From the NCBI GenBank assembly GCA_963969495.1, contig OZ018317.1:32551503-32615502 (forward strand): a DNA stretch of 64,000 nt, written 5' to 3'. Below are positions 55,601-64,000 of the stretch, piece after piece. Below the pieces are notes generated by a model that did not search any database, was not told where the DNA came from, and worked only from the letters and a program-made list of their open reading frames with translations. Source of the stretch: Ceratothoa steindachneri (lineage: Eukaryota; Arthropoda; Malacostraca; Isopoda; Cymothoidae). Within the stretch, counting starts at the first letter, position 1; every line of letters begins with the position of its first letter. The translations under genes and the position numbers were made by a program.

Positions 55601-56940
55601 TCTCGGCGGCATAGGCACCATCGAGATCAGCTGCGGATGCAGTGAGAGCTGTTGGCGACTGAGGGAGGCGCCGGGCTCGCGCGTACAGGCGAGTGATGCA
55701 CTGTGCACGGCGCAGAGCGAGTGGCATCTCCCCAGCATCGACCAACAGGCTCTCAATGGGGGAAGTGCGGAAGGCACCGGTCGCAAGGCGAAGGGCGGTG
55801 TGGTGGATCGAATCCACCTTCCGCAATAAACGCTCGGCTGCGGATGCATAAAACTCGCATCCGTAGTCGAGCTTCGAGCGAACAAAGGATCGATAAAAAG
55901 TAAGGCGGTAGCCCTATCAGCGCCCCAAGCGCTGAACGTCACGGAACGGAGAATGTCCATGGCGCGGGTACAAGAGACCCTAAGGCTGCGAATATGAGCC
56001 TCCCAGGTGAGGCGTCGGTCGAATACAAGACCAAGGAAACGGTGCGACTCAACCACATCCAGGCGCACCCCATTAAGAAACAAATCTGGGTCGGGGTGAA
56101 GCCGTGGATGGCGGCAGAAGTGCACCACCTTAGTCTTGGCCAAAGAAAAGCGAAACTTGTGCGCTTCAGCATAGCGAGAGACGGGGTTCAATGCCTGCTA
56201 GAGTCGACGCTCTAGAGTTGGCATCTGGGCTGCGCCAAAAGAGATCGAAAGGTCGTGGACGTAGAGCGTAGCAAGAACATCTTCTGGCAGCACCAAGGTA
56301 ATGCCGTTGATGCTCAAGGCAAAGAGTGTAACGCTGAAGGCACTAATCTGCGGGCCACCCTCTTCCTGCTCCATTATGGCCGGAGAGGGTCCCAGTAAGC
56401 GGAATCGGCGACTTCGCAAAAATTCAGATATAAAGACCGGGAGGCGTCCCCTAGCTCCCATCGTGTGTAGGGTCTCCATGATACCGTACAGCCATGCGGT
56501 ATCATAAGCCTTCTCCAGATGGAAAAACACCGTGGCGAAGTGCTGTCTACGAAGGAAGGCCTCACAGACGGCATTTTCCAGTCGAAGCAGAGCATCCGAC
56601 GTCGAATGAACTTGCGGAAGCCGCACTGCGCAGAACACAAATGGCCTCCGCTATCCAGAAAAAAGGCTAATGTAACATTTACCAATCTCTCCATCAACGT
56701 GGGCGGAAACCGGCCTGGGGTAGAATGATCTCTCACGCGTTTGCGAAAAGCTAGCACAGTAGCGATTCGCCAGGAGTCTGGGAGTTTAGCCTCTACCCAG
56801 ATCCTGTTGCACAAATCTATCAGAAAGGCCATGTCTCGCTCGCCCAGGTGTCGAAGCATGGCGTACGGGATATAGTCCAGACCATGGGCCGTGTCCGGCC
56901 ACAAAGCAAGAGCGGAACGAAACTCACTCAGAGTAAACCT
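55541..56940 (-). pseudogene. LINE G: reverse transcriptase (YVHD mutant)
   Basis: Fingers: HSTSDALLRLENAVCEAFLR and ATVFFHLEKAYDTAWLYGIM (motif A Asp changed to His: FFDLE to FFHLE). Motif B: SAFSVTLFALSINGITLVLP. The palm has TLYVHDLSISFGAAQMPTLE, so YVDD is YVHD. The thumb frames 56,191-55,541 include SHRFLGLVFDRRLTWEAHIR and VTFSAWGADRATALL. Two catalytic Asp-to-His changes make it inactive even apart from frameshifts. Confidence 0.85.
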
Positions 56941-57249
56941 ATAGTTCATGGTAGAGTGCGGGGTCATAATCACCGAGGTGCCATTAAGTATCCGAAGAGC
57001 ACTTATCTTGGTCGGCTCGGAGGGATTCGCCGCATTCGCCAGAAGGCCCCAGTCCGAGAAACAGATCACCTTCGGTTCTCTACCAATTATAGCAGCTATA
57101 GCTCTCCTCTGTTGCGTCATGTTGCCCTTGGCCAACATGCTGCCATCAGTGGAGGGAATAACTAAGAAGCGTTTCAAGCCAGCGGGCTCGAAAACGCCAG
57201 GTAACCGCTGAATGAGGGGCCCCGACGTAATCTTAGAGAGGGTCTCCAT
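56374..57249 (-). pseudogene. Chimeric gag-RT open frame in copy G (291 codons)
   Basis: Starts ATG at 57,249. Residues 1-~100 are the ORF1 N-terminus (RFLVIPSTDGSMLAKGNMTQ, REPKVICFSDWGLLANAAN, ISALRILNGTSVIMTPHSTM). At about residue 102 it passes into ORF2 linker/RT (YRFTLSEFRSALALWPDTAH, AMLRHLGERDMAFLIDLCNR, KLPDSWRIATVLAFRKRVRD). The join at ~56,943 is in frame and removes the zinc knuckles, endonuclease and part of the linker. Towards the C-terminus the frame leaves the RT reading (after SAQCGFRK). Whether it is translated is unknown. Confidence 0.85.
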
Positions 57250-57590
57250 TTGACCATCCCCTCCCCCATGACATCACAGGTCATATCAGTTTCGTCCTTG
57301 TTTTTTGGGGGGCATAGGCCTTCACCTCCGCTAGATTTAATATTTAGGCCAGCAGGTCTTTAGACGGAAACGGCTGATGGGACCTTTCTTTCCTCTCCCC
57401 CCTAAGAGGGTTTGATCTACCGAGCCGCTTCAACGTGGAGCGGCCGGTTATGGGCTGCTTGCTGGCTTTCCTGGCACTCCATTGTGAAAGCAAAGGCGGG
57501 AATGCCATATTTGAGATGAAGTCACGTGGTGATTCCAAGGAAGGGGGTGAGGGGGAGCCCCCTGCACCCGAAGGCATTGGAGAGGAGTAA
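57250..57590 (-). mobile_element. Putative 5' untranslated region of LINE copy G
   Basis: Directly upstream of the ORF1 ATG and similar to 52,300-52,645. It ends with GGAGAGGAGTAA, continuing GCCTCCTCTC, which makes an 8-bp hairpin GAGAGGAG/CTCCTCTC with a TAAGC loop (57,573-57,601). The same hairpin recurs at about 58,213-58,240. Confidence 0.5.
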
Positions 57591-57599
57591 GCCTCCTCT

Positions 57600-58320
57600 C
57601 AGTTTCAAGAGTTATGGAGCGTTCCCTGGGAAACCACAGGGGGGGGGGTGACCTCCATTTTTTCTGTGGAGAAGCCTCATGGCAGTTCCGTTGTTCTTAA
57701 AGGGAAAATGGGGCTAGATTTTGTGTGAAAGTTTTCATCATTGGGTATGGTGCCCCTTTTTTTTAATACGGGATGCAAACGCTAATCATCCGCCGCAGTG
57801 GCCCGCTCTGCGAAGGGTAAGTACAGGCCTGGCAGAGCCAGGTGGCGCCATTTCGGACCACTCTTCCCGCCTGGTGGCCTGGCAGTCCCTCAGTAAGGCG
57901 GCTCCACCTTGGACACAGGGTAAAATGGATAGTGTTTGAAAATAGAAAGGAAGAGGAGGTGAAGAAGATGTGGGTGGGGATAAAGCAGGTTATTAAAAAC
58001 CAACCATCCCAAAATGGAGCTCAGGGGTGAGGGATCATTGTCCCCCCCCCCTCAGCCCCGATCCGGGATAGTTGGCTGAGAAGGTCAGCATCTACCCTGT
58101 GAAATTAGAGGCTCACCAGAGAAAGTTGCGGGAGAGGTTGTATGAAAGGCGAGGAAACAGGGGGGAAACACAAGTGTCTGAAGGAAGGATAAGAGGCTAA
58201 GCTGGGGTAGGAGAGGAGTAAGCCTCCTCTCCGGTAGAAGAGGGTTGGAGGGGCCCCCGAGAAAGCACTGGGGAGGGGGCTTCCTTCTGAGAGGTGGAGC
58301 TGCCCAAGAACGGTTCCAAA
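57600..58320. other. Unassigned, with a weak plus-strand endonuclease-like motif
   Basis: A plus frame at 57,721-57,939 reads CPFFLIRDANANHPPQW then TGLAEPGGAISDHSSRLVAW, reminiscent of the LINE endonuclease GDFNAxHPxWG block but poorly matched. The rest shows no gene. If real, this is the only LINE-like trace on the plus strand. Confidence 0.25.
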
Positions 58321-58321
58321 G

Positions 58322-58415
58322 ATGGCTACTAGGGGATAAGTCGCCGTAATCACGCTACAGCCTAATACTAGGCTAGATTAACAAACAAACAAAAAATGCA
58401 ATAAACATACAAAAT
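58322..58415 (-). mobile_element. LINE 3'-tail fragment
   Basis: ACTAGGGGATAAGTCGCCGTAA, then CTACAGCCTAATACTAGGCTAG followed by an AAACAAACAAA stretch, matching the family 3' tail without its first ~20 bp and without poly(T). Confidence 0.75.
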
Positions 58416-58589
58416 GGTGAGAGGGGATGTCTTCCAACGGTCGAAGGGGTGTCCCGTGTTACCTCATCTCCCGCTTGGGGGCGGATCCTCCATTGTTATT
58501 ATATTTGTAGAAAAAGAAAAAAAAGAGGCACGTGGGAAGTAGATACTATGAACACCCCTCCCCCCTAAAAACTTGGGAGGTTAAGAGAA

Positions 58590-58665
58590 AAGTCGTCTCC
58601 ATAGGATCAGAAAATTCCACAATGTTATCATTTACACATCCTTGGCCCTGGTTCATCGTAGACGG
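58590..58665 (-). repeat. Short dispersed coding-like repeat, copy 2
   Basis: The minus frame reads QGQGCVNDNIVEFSDPMETT inside an 82-codon open frame (58,794-58,546). See 39,915-39,985. No family recognised. Confidence 0.5.
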
Positions 58666-58669
58666 GCTT

Positions 58670-59440
58670 TTCCAACCAGGCCCGCCATTTAGGCGAAATT
58701 GTCCTGTAACTATGACCATAAAGGATGGTGCCGGCGTAGCCGCCTTATTTATCTGTGTACTGGAAGAAGGTGAGCAGAGTCGACGGCCCAGCACACACCG
58801 TGCCTAATACTTGCCTCAGCAAGGGGGCTCTTTCGCCCCTCGCAGCAGGTAGGGACCTCGCGGTATACGCTGCCACTCGACTTAGGCTCAGAAGAGGACG
58901 CAAGTGAGCCGGGCAACCGGAACCTCTGCGGATAAGAGAGCAAGTGTGGAAAGGGGTAGGAGGGTATGCCATAAAGAGAAGTAGAAATAGGCGGGGCCAC
59001 TAACTCGTAGGGTGGGTGATCACCTATTATTATCATACCCTACCCTCCCTTCCCAAGGGGCTTCGATAGGAAAGGGATAATTGGGGCAAAATTAGGGGGA
59101 CTGTGGTAAGCGTACATGCTTGTTATCCCCCTCCCCCTGGTTAGCACTAACGAGGGAGTGATCCTCGCTCCCGTTCCCAACTAGGTATGAGTGGACGAAA
59201 GCTGGTCGGCGACTAGCCGGCCGCCAAGAACAAATAGGCGAAGCTTGTAAACCGTGTCGGGAAAAAAGTATAGGGAAGATGTCTAGAAGAAATAAAGCCT
59301 GGGTAGTTTCAATCTAGTTTGAGAGTACCTCGGGCATTTACCCCCCCCCCCCTCTTACGGGGTACGGATAGGCCTGGTGTGAAACAACAAAATACTAATT
59401 GCCTTTCCGAGAGTTGTATAAATTTATACAACTAAAAGTT
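58670..59440. other. No gene supported
   Basis: 59,180-59,335 is the second copy of the dispersed repeat at 43,360-43,510. A C14 run lies at 59,341. No other signal. Confidence 0.45.
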
Positions 59441-59487
59441 AGTAATAATAATGATTAATAATAATATAAATAATAATAATAGCGAGG

Positions 59488-59877
59488 GTGTTTGTAAGAA
59501 GCGCCTTCGCCTCCGAGGTCACGAAAAAGAATTATGGGAAGCGCCCAAGCCAGCTACCAAGAAATGCATGCACCCGGCTTTCGACCTTCTTAGTATTGAC
59601 AGCGATAGAGGTGATGTTGGGAGGCAAGACATGGAGAGATGTTACTACTAAATATATACAGACTACCACAACTACTATAGAGATGCCCCATCAGGTTAGC
59701 GTTCGAAGCGATTCGTTTGGAAAACCTCAACATTGCAATGCTCCTCCCTCCACCCCCAGGTCAGGTTATAATCAAGAATTTAATCCCAGTGAGAGAAAGA
59801 CAACGGCTGGATTGAGTGGACGTTTATACAGATCGGATTCAAATACCTGTTCCAGAAGGCGTAAAACTAACATTTAA
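59488..59877 (+). other. Open frame of unknown nature (129 codons)
   Basis: The plus frame has VRSAFASEVTKKNYGKRPSQ, LVLTAIEVMLGGKTWRDVTT and a Ser/Arg-rich tail (SDSNTCSRRRKTNI), then a stop. An overlapping +1 frame (59,451-59,651) is also open. Composition is protein-like but no family is recognised and no clear splice site bounds it. It could be a transposon remnant. Confidence 0.2.
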
Positions 59878-59883
59878 CATTTA

Positions 59884-60042
59884 ACACACACACACACACG
59901 CGCGCGCGCACATTCGCTCGTTTAGGATTAGCATTTAATACATACTCTACACAAACACTTTTAGAATTAAGATTAAATACATACACACTCGTTCTTTCAG
60001 AATTAACATTTAATTCACACACACACACACACACACACAAAG
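59884..60042. repeat. (CA)n tracts
   Basis: (AC)n followed by (CG)n at 59,884-59,911 and (CA)n at 60,017-60,040, separated by diverged copies of ...AGAATTAACATTTAAT.. (period ~60), which also recur at ~60,055. Confidence 0.9.
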
Positions 60043-60209
60043 GCACTCTCTTTGTATTAGCATTTAATACAGACTATCTCTTTTAGTACTAAAATTTAAT
60101 ACATAAAATCAGCGATTACTTTTTAAATCTCGCTTCTCGCCTGCGGCCTCGCAGGGGCGCGTTGTAGAACGTGCAAGCATGCTGCAGCTAACATCTAGAG
60201 GTTTGCGTA

Positions 60210-60211
<2 letters not shown>

Positions 60212-60254
<43 letters not shown>
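60212..60254. repeat. (TA)n microsatellite
   Basis: About 21 TA units abutting the left end of the long-inverted-repeat element. Confidence 0.97.
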
Positions 60255-60259
<5 letters not shown>

Positions 60260-61339
60260 GAGGATAAATCCCAGAGACACGAGAAACGGATGCATCTTTT
60301 AATTTTTCACAACGTTTCGAAAACTACAAGTTTTCATCTTCAGGCTAGAATAAGTTTACAAAGTTAATACATATGAAGAAAACTTGAAAGGGCCAACAAG
60401 ACATTATTTTAAAGAGTGACCAATTATAAAATATCAGTAAAATGTACTATAAGTTAAAATTTTTAAATAGATTTGCAGTGATAATGTTTATTTATTTAAA
60501 TGTCCCAGTTGTACTGGAGCCTCTTACATTGGCAGCACTGTATGTCTCTTGGAGCTAGGTTCTCTGCTCATATAGGGATTAGTTGGCGCACAAACAAAGT
60601 ATTAAATAAAAAGAAGTATTCTTCTATTAGGGAACACACCATAAGCTGTAAAACTGACATTTTTATTGAGAATTTTTAAGTATTAGCATTTAACAACAAC
60701 AAACATTGCCTGAGAACCCTCGAATCTTTATATATCAAACACTACAAACCTACACTCAAAGAAGATTTAAGTGCAATATCATCATTAATTAACTAATTTT
60801 AACTACAGTTTTTTAGTTGGTTTGTTTTTTAACAAACCAAGTGTCACTGTAACCTATAAATACTAGCCCCTTGTTAAACCCACCATTCACTCTCTAGGAT
60901 GGATCCATTTTAGTAAGTACCCAAATTTACCGTTTTTATATTAAATGTTTTTTAACTCTTACAGTCTTTACAAAATTAAAAACAAAGTTACTATCTTTAA
61001 ATAATGCCAGGTCAATTTCTCTTATAGTTTTTAATTAATTTCTGCAATAAACCTTAAATTTATTAACTAATTTTTTAGTCAGTTTTAAAGCAAATTTAAC
61101 TGTTGCCAAGTCATATTTAATAACAAAAAATTTAACTCATAGTACATTTTACTGATATTTTATAATTGGTCACTCTTTAAAATAATGTCTTGTTGGCCCT
61201 TTCAAGTTTTCTTCATATGCATTAACTTTGTAAACTTATTCTAGCCTGAAGATGAAAACTTGTAGTTTTCGAAACGTTGTGAAAAATTAAAAGATGCTGC
61301 ATCCGTTTCTCGTGACTCTGGGATTTATTCTCAATATTA
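60254..61339. mobile_element. Long-terminal-inverted-repeat element between two (TA)n tracts
   Basis: 60,254-60,458 and 61,132-61,339 are inverted copies, nearly identical (for example AATATTGAGGATAAATCCCA against TGGGATTTATTCTCAATATT, and the shared AGGGCCAACAAGACATTATT). The ~670-bp interior is non-coding and AT-rich. Each arm holds the hairpin GAAAAC-TTGTA-GTTTTC preceded by CTGAAGA and followed by GAAACG, both pointing outward. (TA)n tracts lie exactly at or near both ends, suggesting insertion into, or growth of, a TA target. The class is not certain; inverted terminal repeats and this hairpin are compatible with a Penelope-like or MITE origin. Confidence 0.75.
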
Positions 61340-61362
61340 AATGCAGGCTTCACGGCCGAGCT

Positions 61363-61363
<1 letters not shown>

Positions 61364-61444
<81 letters not shown>
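61364..61444. repeat. (TA)n microsatellite
   Basis: About 40 TA units, 25 bp right of the inverted-repeat element. Confidence 0.97.
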
Positions 61445-61449
<5 letters not shown>

Positions 61450-61708
61450 ATATTTAAGTCATTGCAGATTTATTAAAAAGTCAGCATTTCAAAAATAATA
61501 AGAAAAAACTGTATTCCTTCACTGAATCCAAAATCGCGCTATGGTCCTGTTCCTGTAGGAGGTGAGTTTCATCCCCTTGAGCTTCGCTATTCGATCAAAT
61601 GGAGTAAAATGATGACAAATATGGGTTAAATAAATAATATTCTGTAATAATAATCTATTGCGTAATATTACTTTGTAAAAATAAATTTTATTTTTTTCAA
61701 TTCCAGAA

Positions 61709-62700
61709 ATGGCTCTTTGCAAAAAAAAAGCGTGCAACCATTGTTGCTATGCAGCACAGTCCATTGAAATGCAAGGATATAGTTGCAAGGGTATTGCATC
61801 AAGGAGAACCATCTTTGGGATCCTAAATCACTTTCAAAATTCTGGTTACACTCCTGTGAAGAAGTCTTCTGGACGCCCGAGAATTTCAAATGAACTCCAA
61901 GATATCCTCCTGGTATTGTCTCAGTTACTTCAAGTGCCAAGTTTGCTCGCAATTCGAAAGAAGCTTTAGCGTGAACAATGAGGCGAGCATTTTTCGACAA
62001 AGGTTCTGAGTCGAGAAGGGCTGCAAAAAAGCCTCATCCCACCAAGAAAAACCTTACAGAAAGGCTCAACTTTTGTAGGAAACACAAAGAATGGACTGTT
62101 GAAGATAGTGCAGAGTGTTAGTCTCTGATGAAGCTCCTTCCACTTGTTCAAAGCTTCTGGAAGATCCCTCATTAGGAAGAGAAAAGGGTTGTGTTTTTTA
62201 CGAGTCTTGTCTCGTGTCCACGGTGAAACATCCGGATACTTACTATGTCTGGTGCTGCTACTAATATAAGGAAATTGAAGCGCTAAAAATTTTGCCTAAG
62301 AGCACTGCAATGAACTCGAAATAACCGAAACGTGTTTCATCAGCACCTTTTCCCAAACAGTTCAGGACCAGTTTGGGGATGATAAATGCATTTTTCAGCG
62401 CACCTTTTGCCTCAAAGCAAAAGCAATAAGAAAGTTCTTGGTTGAAAATAACAAAGAAATTTGGGGACTTGGCCCCGGAATTCGGCAGATTTAAACCTAA
62501 TGTAGAATTTGTAGGCGATAAACAAACTGGCGGTTGATAAACCCTTCGAAGTCATCTTATTGTCAGCAGTTACGGGTACTAATTGAACAAAAATGTAAGG
62601 ATATCAGTCAAGATATCATCACAAATTTGGACTCCAGCGTGCCAAACGAATTGAAGCCGTCCTGAAGAACAAGGGACACCATTGTAAATATTGACTGCGC
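61709..62700 (+). pseudogene. Tc1/mariner transposase remnant
   Basis: The first 86 codons are open: KKKACNHCCYAAQSIEMQGY, then ILNHFQNSGYTPVKKSSGRP and RISNELQDILLVLSQLLQVP, matching the paired-like HTH and GRPR linker of Tc1-type transposases. After frameshifts come KKPHPTKKNLTERLNFCRK-like, HKEWTVED and LSDEAP (catalytic Asp region), STVKHPDTY, KCIFQRTFCLKAKAIRKFLV (with the catalytic QDN/NAP block lost), EIWGLGPGI and a C-terminal VPNELKPS. About six stops or frameshifts. Confidence 0.82.
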
Positions 62701-62712
62701 GCATCAATTGAT

Positions 62713-62738
62713 GTATCATCATCATCATCATCATCATA
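62713..62738. repeat. (ATC)n microsatellite
   Basis: About eight ATC units at the left edge of fold-back copy 2; fold-back copy 1 has (GATGAT)n at 22,668-22,681 in the corresponding place. Confidence 0.9.
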
Positions 62739-62741
62739 TGA

Positions 62742-63520
62742 CACTTCACTAACTATAATTTAAGAAGGGGATTCTTTTGAGTATTTGAATAATAATTTCA
62801 TCTTACTTTGGTTATGACTTTTTTTATCAAAGTTATTTCTAATAATTCTTTTATAATATCAAAAAACAAAATGGTGAAGTTCAGAAATAAATATAAGTAT
62901 CGAAATTTTGTGAATTTTTTAAAATCCAAAGAACTACAAATGGTGAAGTTCAGAAAATTAATTTTTATATATCTTCTATAACTATATTTTAGATTTTACT
63001 CTTAGTAGCGAAGCCTGGTTTATTAATAAAATAGGTTTGTGCTCTAAAACTTTATATATTTCACCTTCAAATTATGATACAAACCAGGCAATGGCTTTGC
63101 CAGTCCAACCAACGGGGGGAGCTTGCGCTTCGCTACTAAGATTAAAATTTAAAATCTGAAAAAAAGCAGCCAAGGTTAAATTTTTCTAAATTTTCTGAAC
63201 TTCGCCAATTATAATAATTTTAAATAGGAACTCTAAACTAAATTTCCCCCCTTTCAAAATATCACGTTGCTAAAATATAGTTATAGATGATATATAAAAA
63301 TAAATTTTCTGAACTTCACAATTTGTAATTCTTTGGGTTTTAAAAAGTTCAAAAAATTTCGATACTTATATTTATTTCTGAACTTCACCATTTTGTTTTT
63401 TGATATTATAAAAGAATTATTAGAAATAACTTTGATAAAAAAAGTCATAACCAAAGTAAGATGAAATTATTATTCAAATACTCAAAAGAATCCCCTTCTT
63501 AAATTATAGAGTTAGTGACA
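62742..63520. mobile_element. Fold-back element, copy 2
   Basis: 62,745-63,005 is the inverse of ~63,275-63,515 (AAGAAGGGGATTCTTTTGAG against CTCAAAAGAATCCCCTTCTT; TTATGACTTTTTTTATCAAA against TTTGATAAAAAAAGTCATAA). 63,075-63,520 is a direct relative of 22,245-22,665. It lies between the dead Tc1 transposase and a Tc1-type end, so it probably inserted into that transposon. Confidence 0.82.
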
Positions 63521-63578
63521 TAGTAAACCATAATGCAACGTTTAATTAATACGATTGATTCTCTTATATGAAAAAAAT

Positions 63579-63611
63579 AGAGTGGTCTCAAAACTTTTGG
63601 CCATGATTGTA
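63579..63611. mobile_element. Tc1-type terminal inverted repeat (right end)
   Basis: Read on the minus strand: TA followed by CAATCATGGCCAAAAGTTTT and GAGACCACTCT, very close to the CAGTCRTGGCCAAAAGTTTTGAGA ends of known Tc1-like elements. It probably terminates the element encoding the transposase at 61,709-62,700. I found no matching left end near 61,450-61,700. Confidence 0.7.
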
Positions 63612-63619
63612 TTTGTATT

Positions 63620-63954
63620 AGGGGATGAAAATGTGTGGAAGGACAGACAATCGGTGCGTTTGAGACTGTGGGGGAGATACCGAACTCTCTTGTCCTCCCT
63701 CTTTCGGCGAAAAGAGGGAGCCATATTCAGGAGAATCGTCCACCTTCCCGTGCCCTAGCGCTCAAACGAGTCTTCGGTTATGTACCTTTCACACACACTA
63801 ACTTCACCGCTTTTATTTGGACATTATGGCAATGCTCTCGTTGGGTTTTGCTTTATCTACATAAATGTCAATTGCTAAAAGAAAACTATGGTAATCCAAT
63901 GAAGGAATGTTCGTTAGAGAATAGTAATACGCGAGGCGCTAAAAAAATGTGCGT
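63620..63954. other. No gene seen
   Basis: A 67-codon plus frame at 63,555-63,758 overlaps the Tc1 end and has no recognised motif. Confidence 0.4.
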
Positions 63955-64000
63955 ATGTGTGCGCGCGCGCGTGTGTGTGTGTGTGTGTCTGTGTGTGTAT
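63955..64000. repeat. (GT)n microsatellite, runs off the right edge
   Basis: GTGTGCGCGCGCGCG followed by (GT)n to the window end. Confidence 0.95.

Larger units (their letters stand above)
54361..57590 (-). mobile_element. LINE copy G (best preserved; internally deleted)
   Basis: T12 at 54,361-54,372, 3' tail (GGGGCTATCTGGCGACTGCC, CATTAGTCGCCGTAAAC, CTAGTTCTAGGCTAC), ORF2 with stop at 54,534, RNase H, RT, then directly the N-terminus of ORF1 (ATG at 57,247-57,249) and a 5'-untranslated-like region to ~57,587. ORF1 C-terminus, endonuclease and most of the linker are missing, so this is an internally deleted, non-autonomous derivative. Confidence 0.87.

Noticed and set aside
57721..57939. Plus-strand LINE endonuclease
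   Set aside because: Only a short DANANHPPQW resemblance; flanking conserved blocks are missing, so it is kept only as a weak note.

Overview
The window looks like repeat-rich intergenic or heterochromatic DNA from an invertebrate animal, most likely an arthropod. The evidence is: many broken non-LTR retrotransposons with an RNase H domain, hAT and Tc1/mariner remnants, MITE-like palindromes, long (TA)n tracts, and two short open segments bounded by spliceosomal-type GT/AG sites. I see no bacterial gene, no intact multi-exon host gene, no rRNA and no convincing tRNA. The species assignment is inference. All homology statements come from reading translated motifs, not from a search.

Layout. 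1-2,420: a 39-bp satellite array. 2,616-3,267: a non-autonomous hAT element. 3,300-6,194: a decayed hAT transposon with an 8-bp target duplication, carrying a nested palindromic MITE. 7,160-13,540: copy A of an I-superfamily-like LINE (minus strand), with gag-like ORF1, endonuclease, reverse transcriptase and RNase H all recognisable. 13,860-15,365: a ~120-bp tandem repeat and a second 39-bp satellite array. 15,366-20,790: copy B (minus), fused at its right end to the C-terminal end of a CR1-like LINE. 21,000-32,150: mostly AT-rich repeats (a fold-back element, a MITE, (TA)n, a tRNA-derived SINE candidate) and two candidate host exons (30,036-30,180 plus; 31,904-32,131 minus). 32,385-38,240: three joined retrotransposon pieces C1-C3 (minus). 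39,273-45,110: short retrotransposon tails, a 27-bp minisatellite and a CR1-like LINE remnant containing a perfect hairpin. 48,090-49,250: a retrotransposon fragment in which 54 bp of endonuclease sequence has expanded to 11 tandem copies. 49,250-57,590: copies E, F and G head to tail (minus). 58,300-64,000: a 3'-tail fragment, a long-inverted-repeat element between two (TA)n tracts, a dead Tc1/mariner element and a second fold-back copy.

Nothing here forms a working pathway. The dominant signal is one LINE superfamily inserted or duplicated repeatedly in a single orientation and then broken by frameshifts, internal deletions, chimeric joins and template-switch palindromes. All LINE copies B-G share a recognisable 3' tail and ORF2, while copy A is a more distant relative. 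Because every firmly identified LINE fragment is on the minus strand, the locus is worth testing as a uni-strand transposon trap (piRNA-cluster-like). That is an inference and needs small-RNA data.
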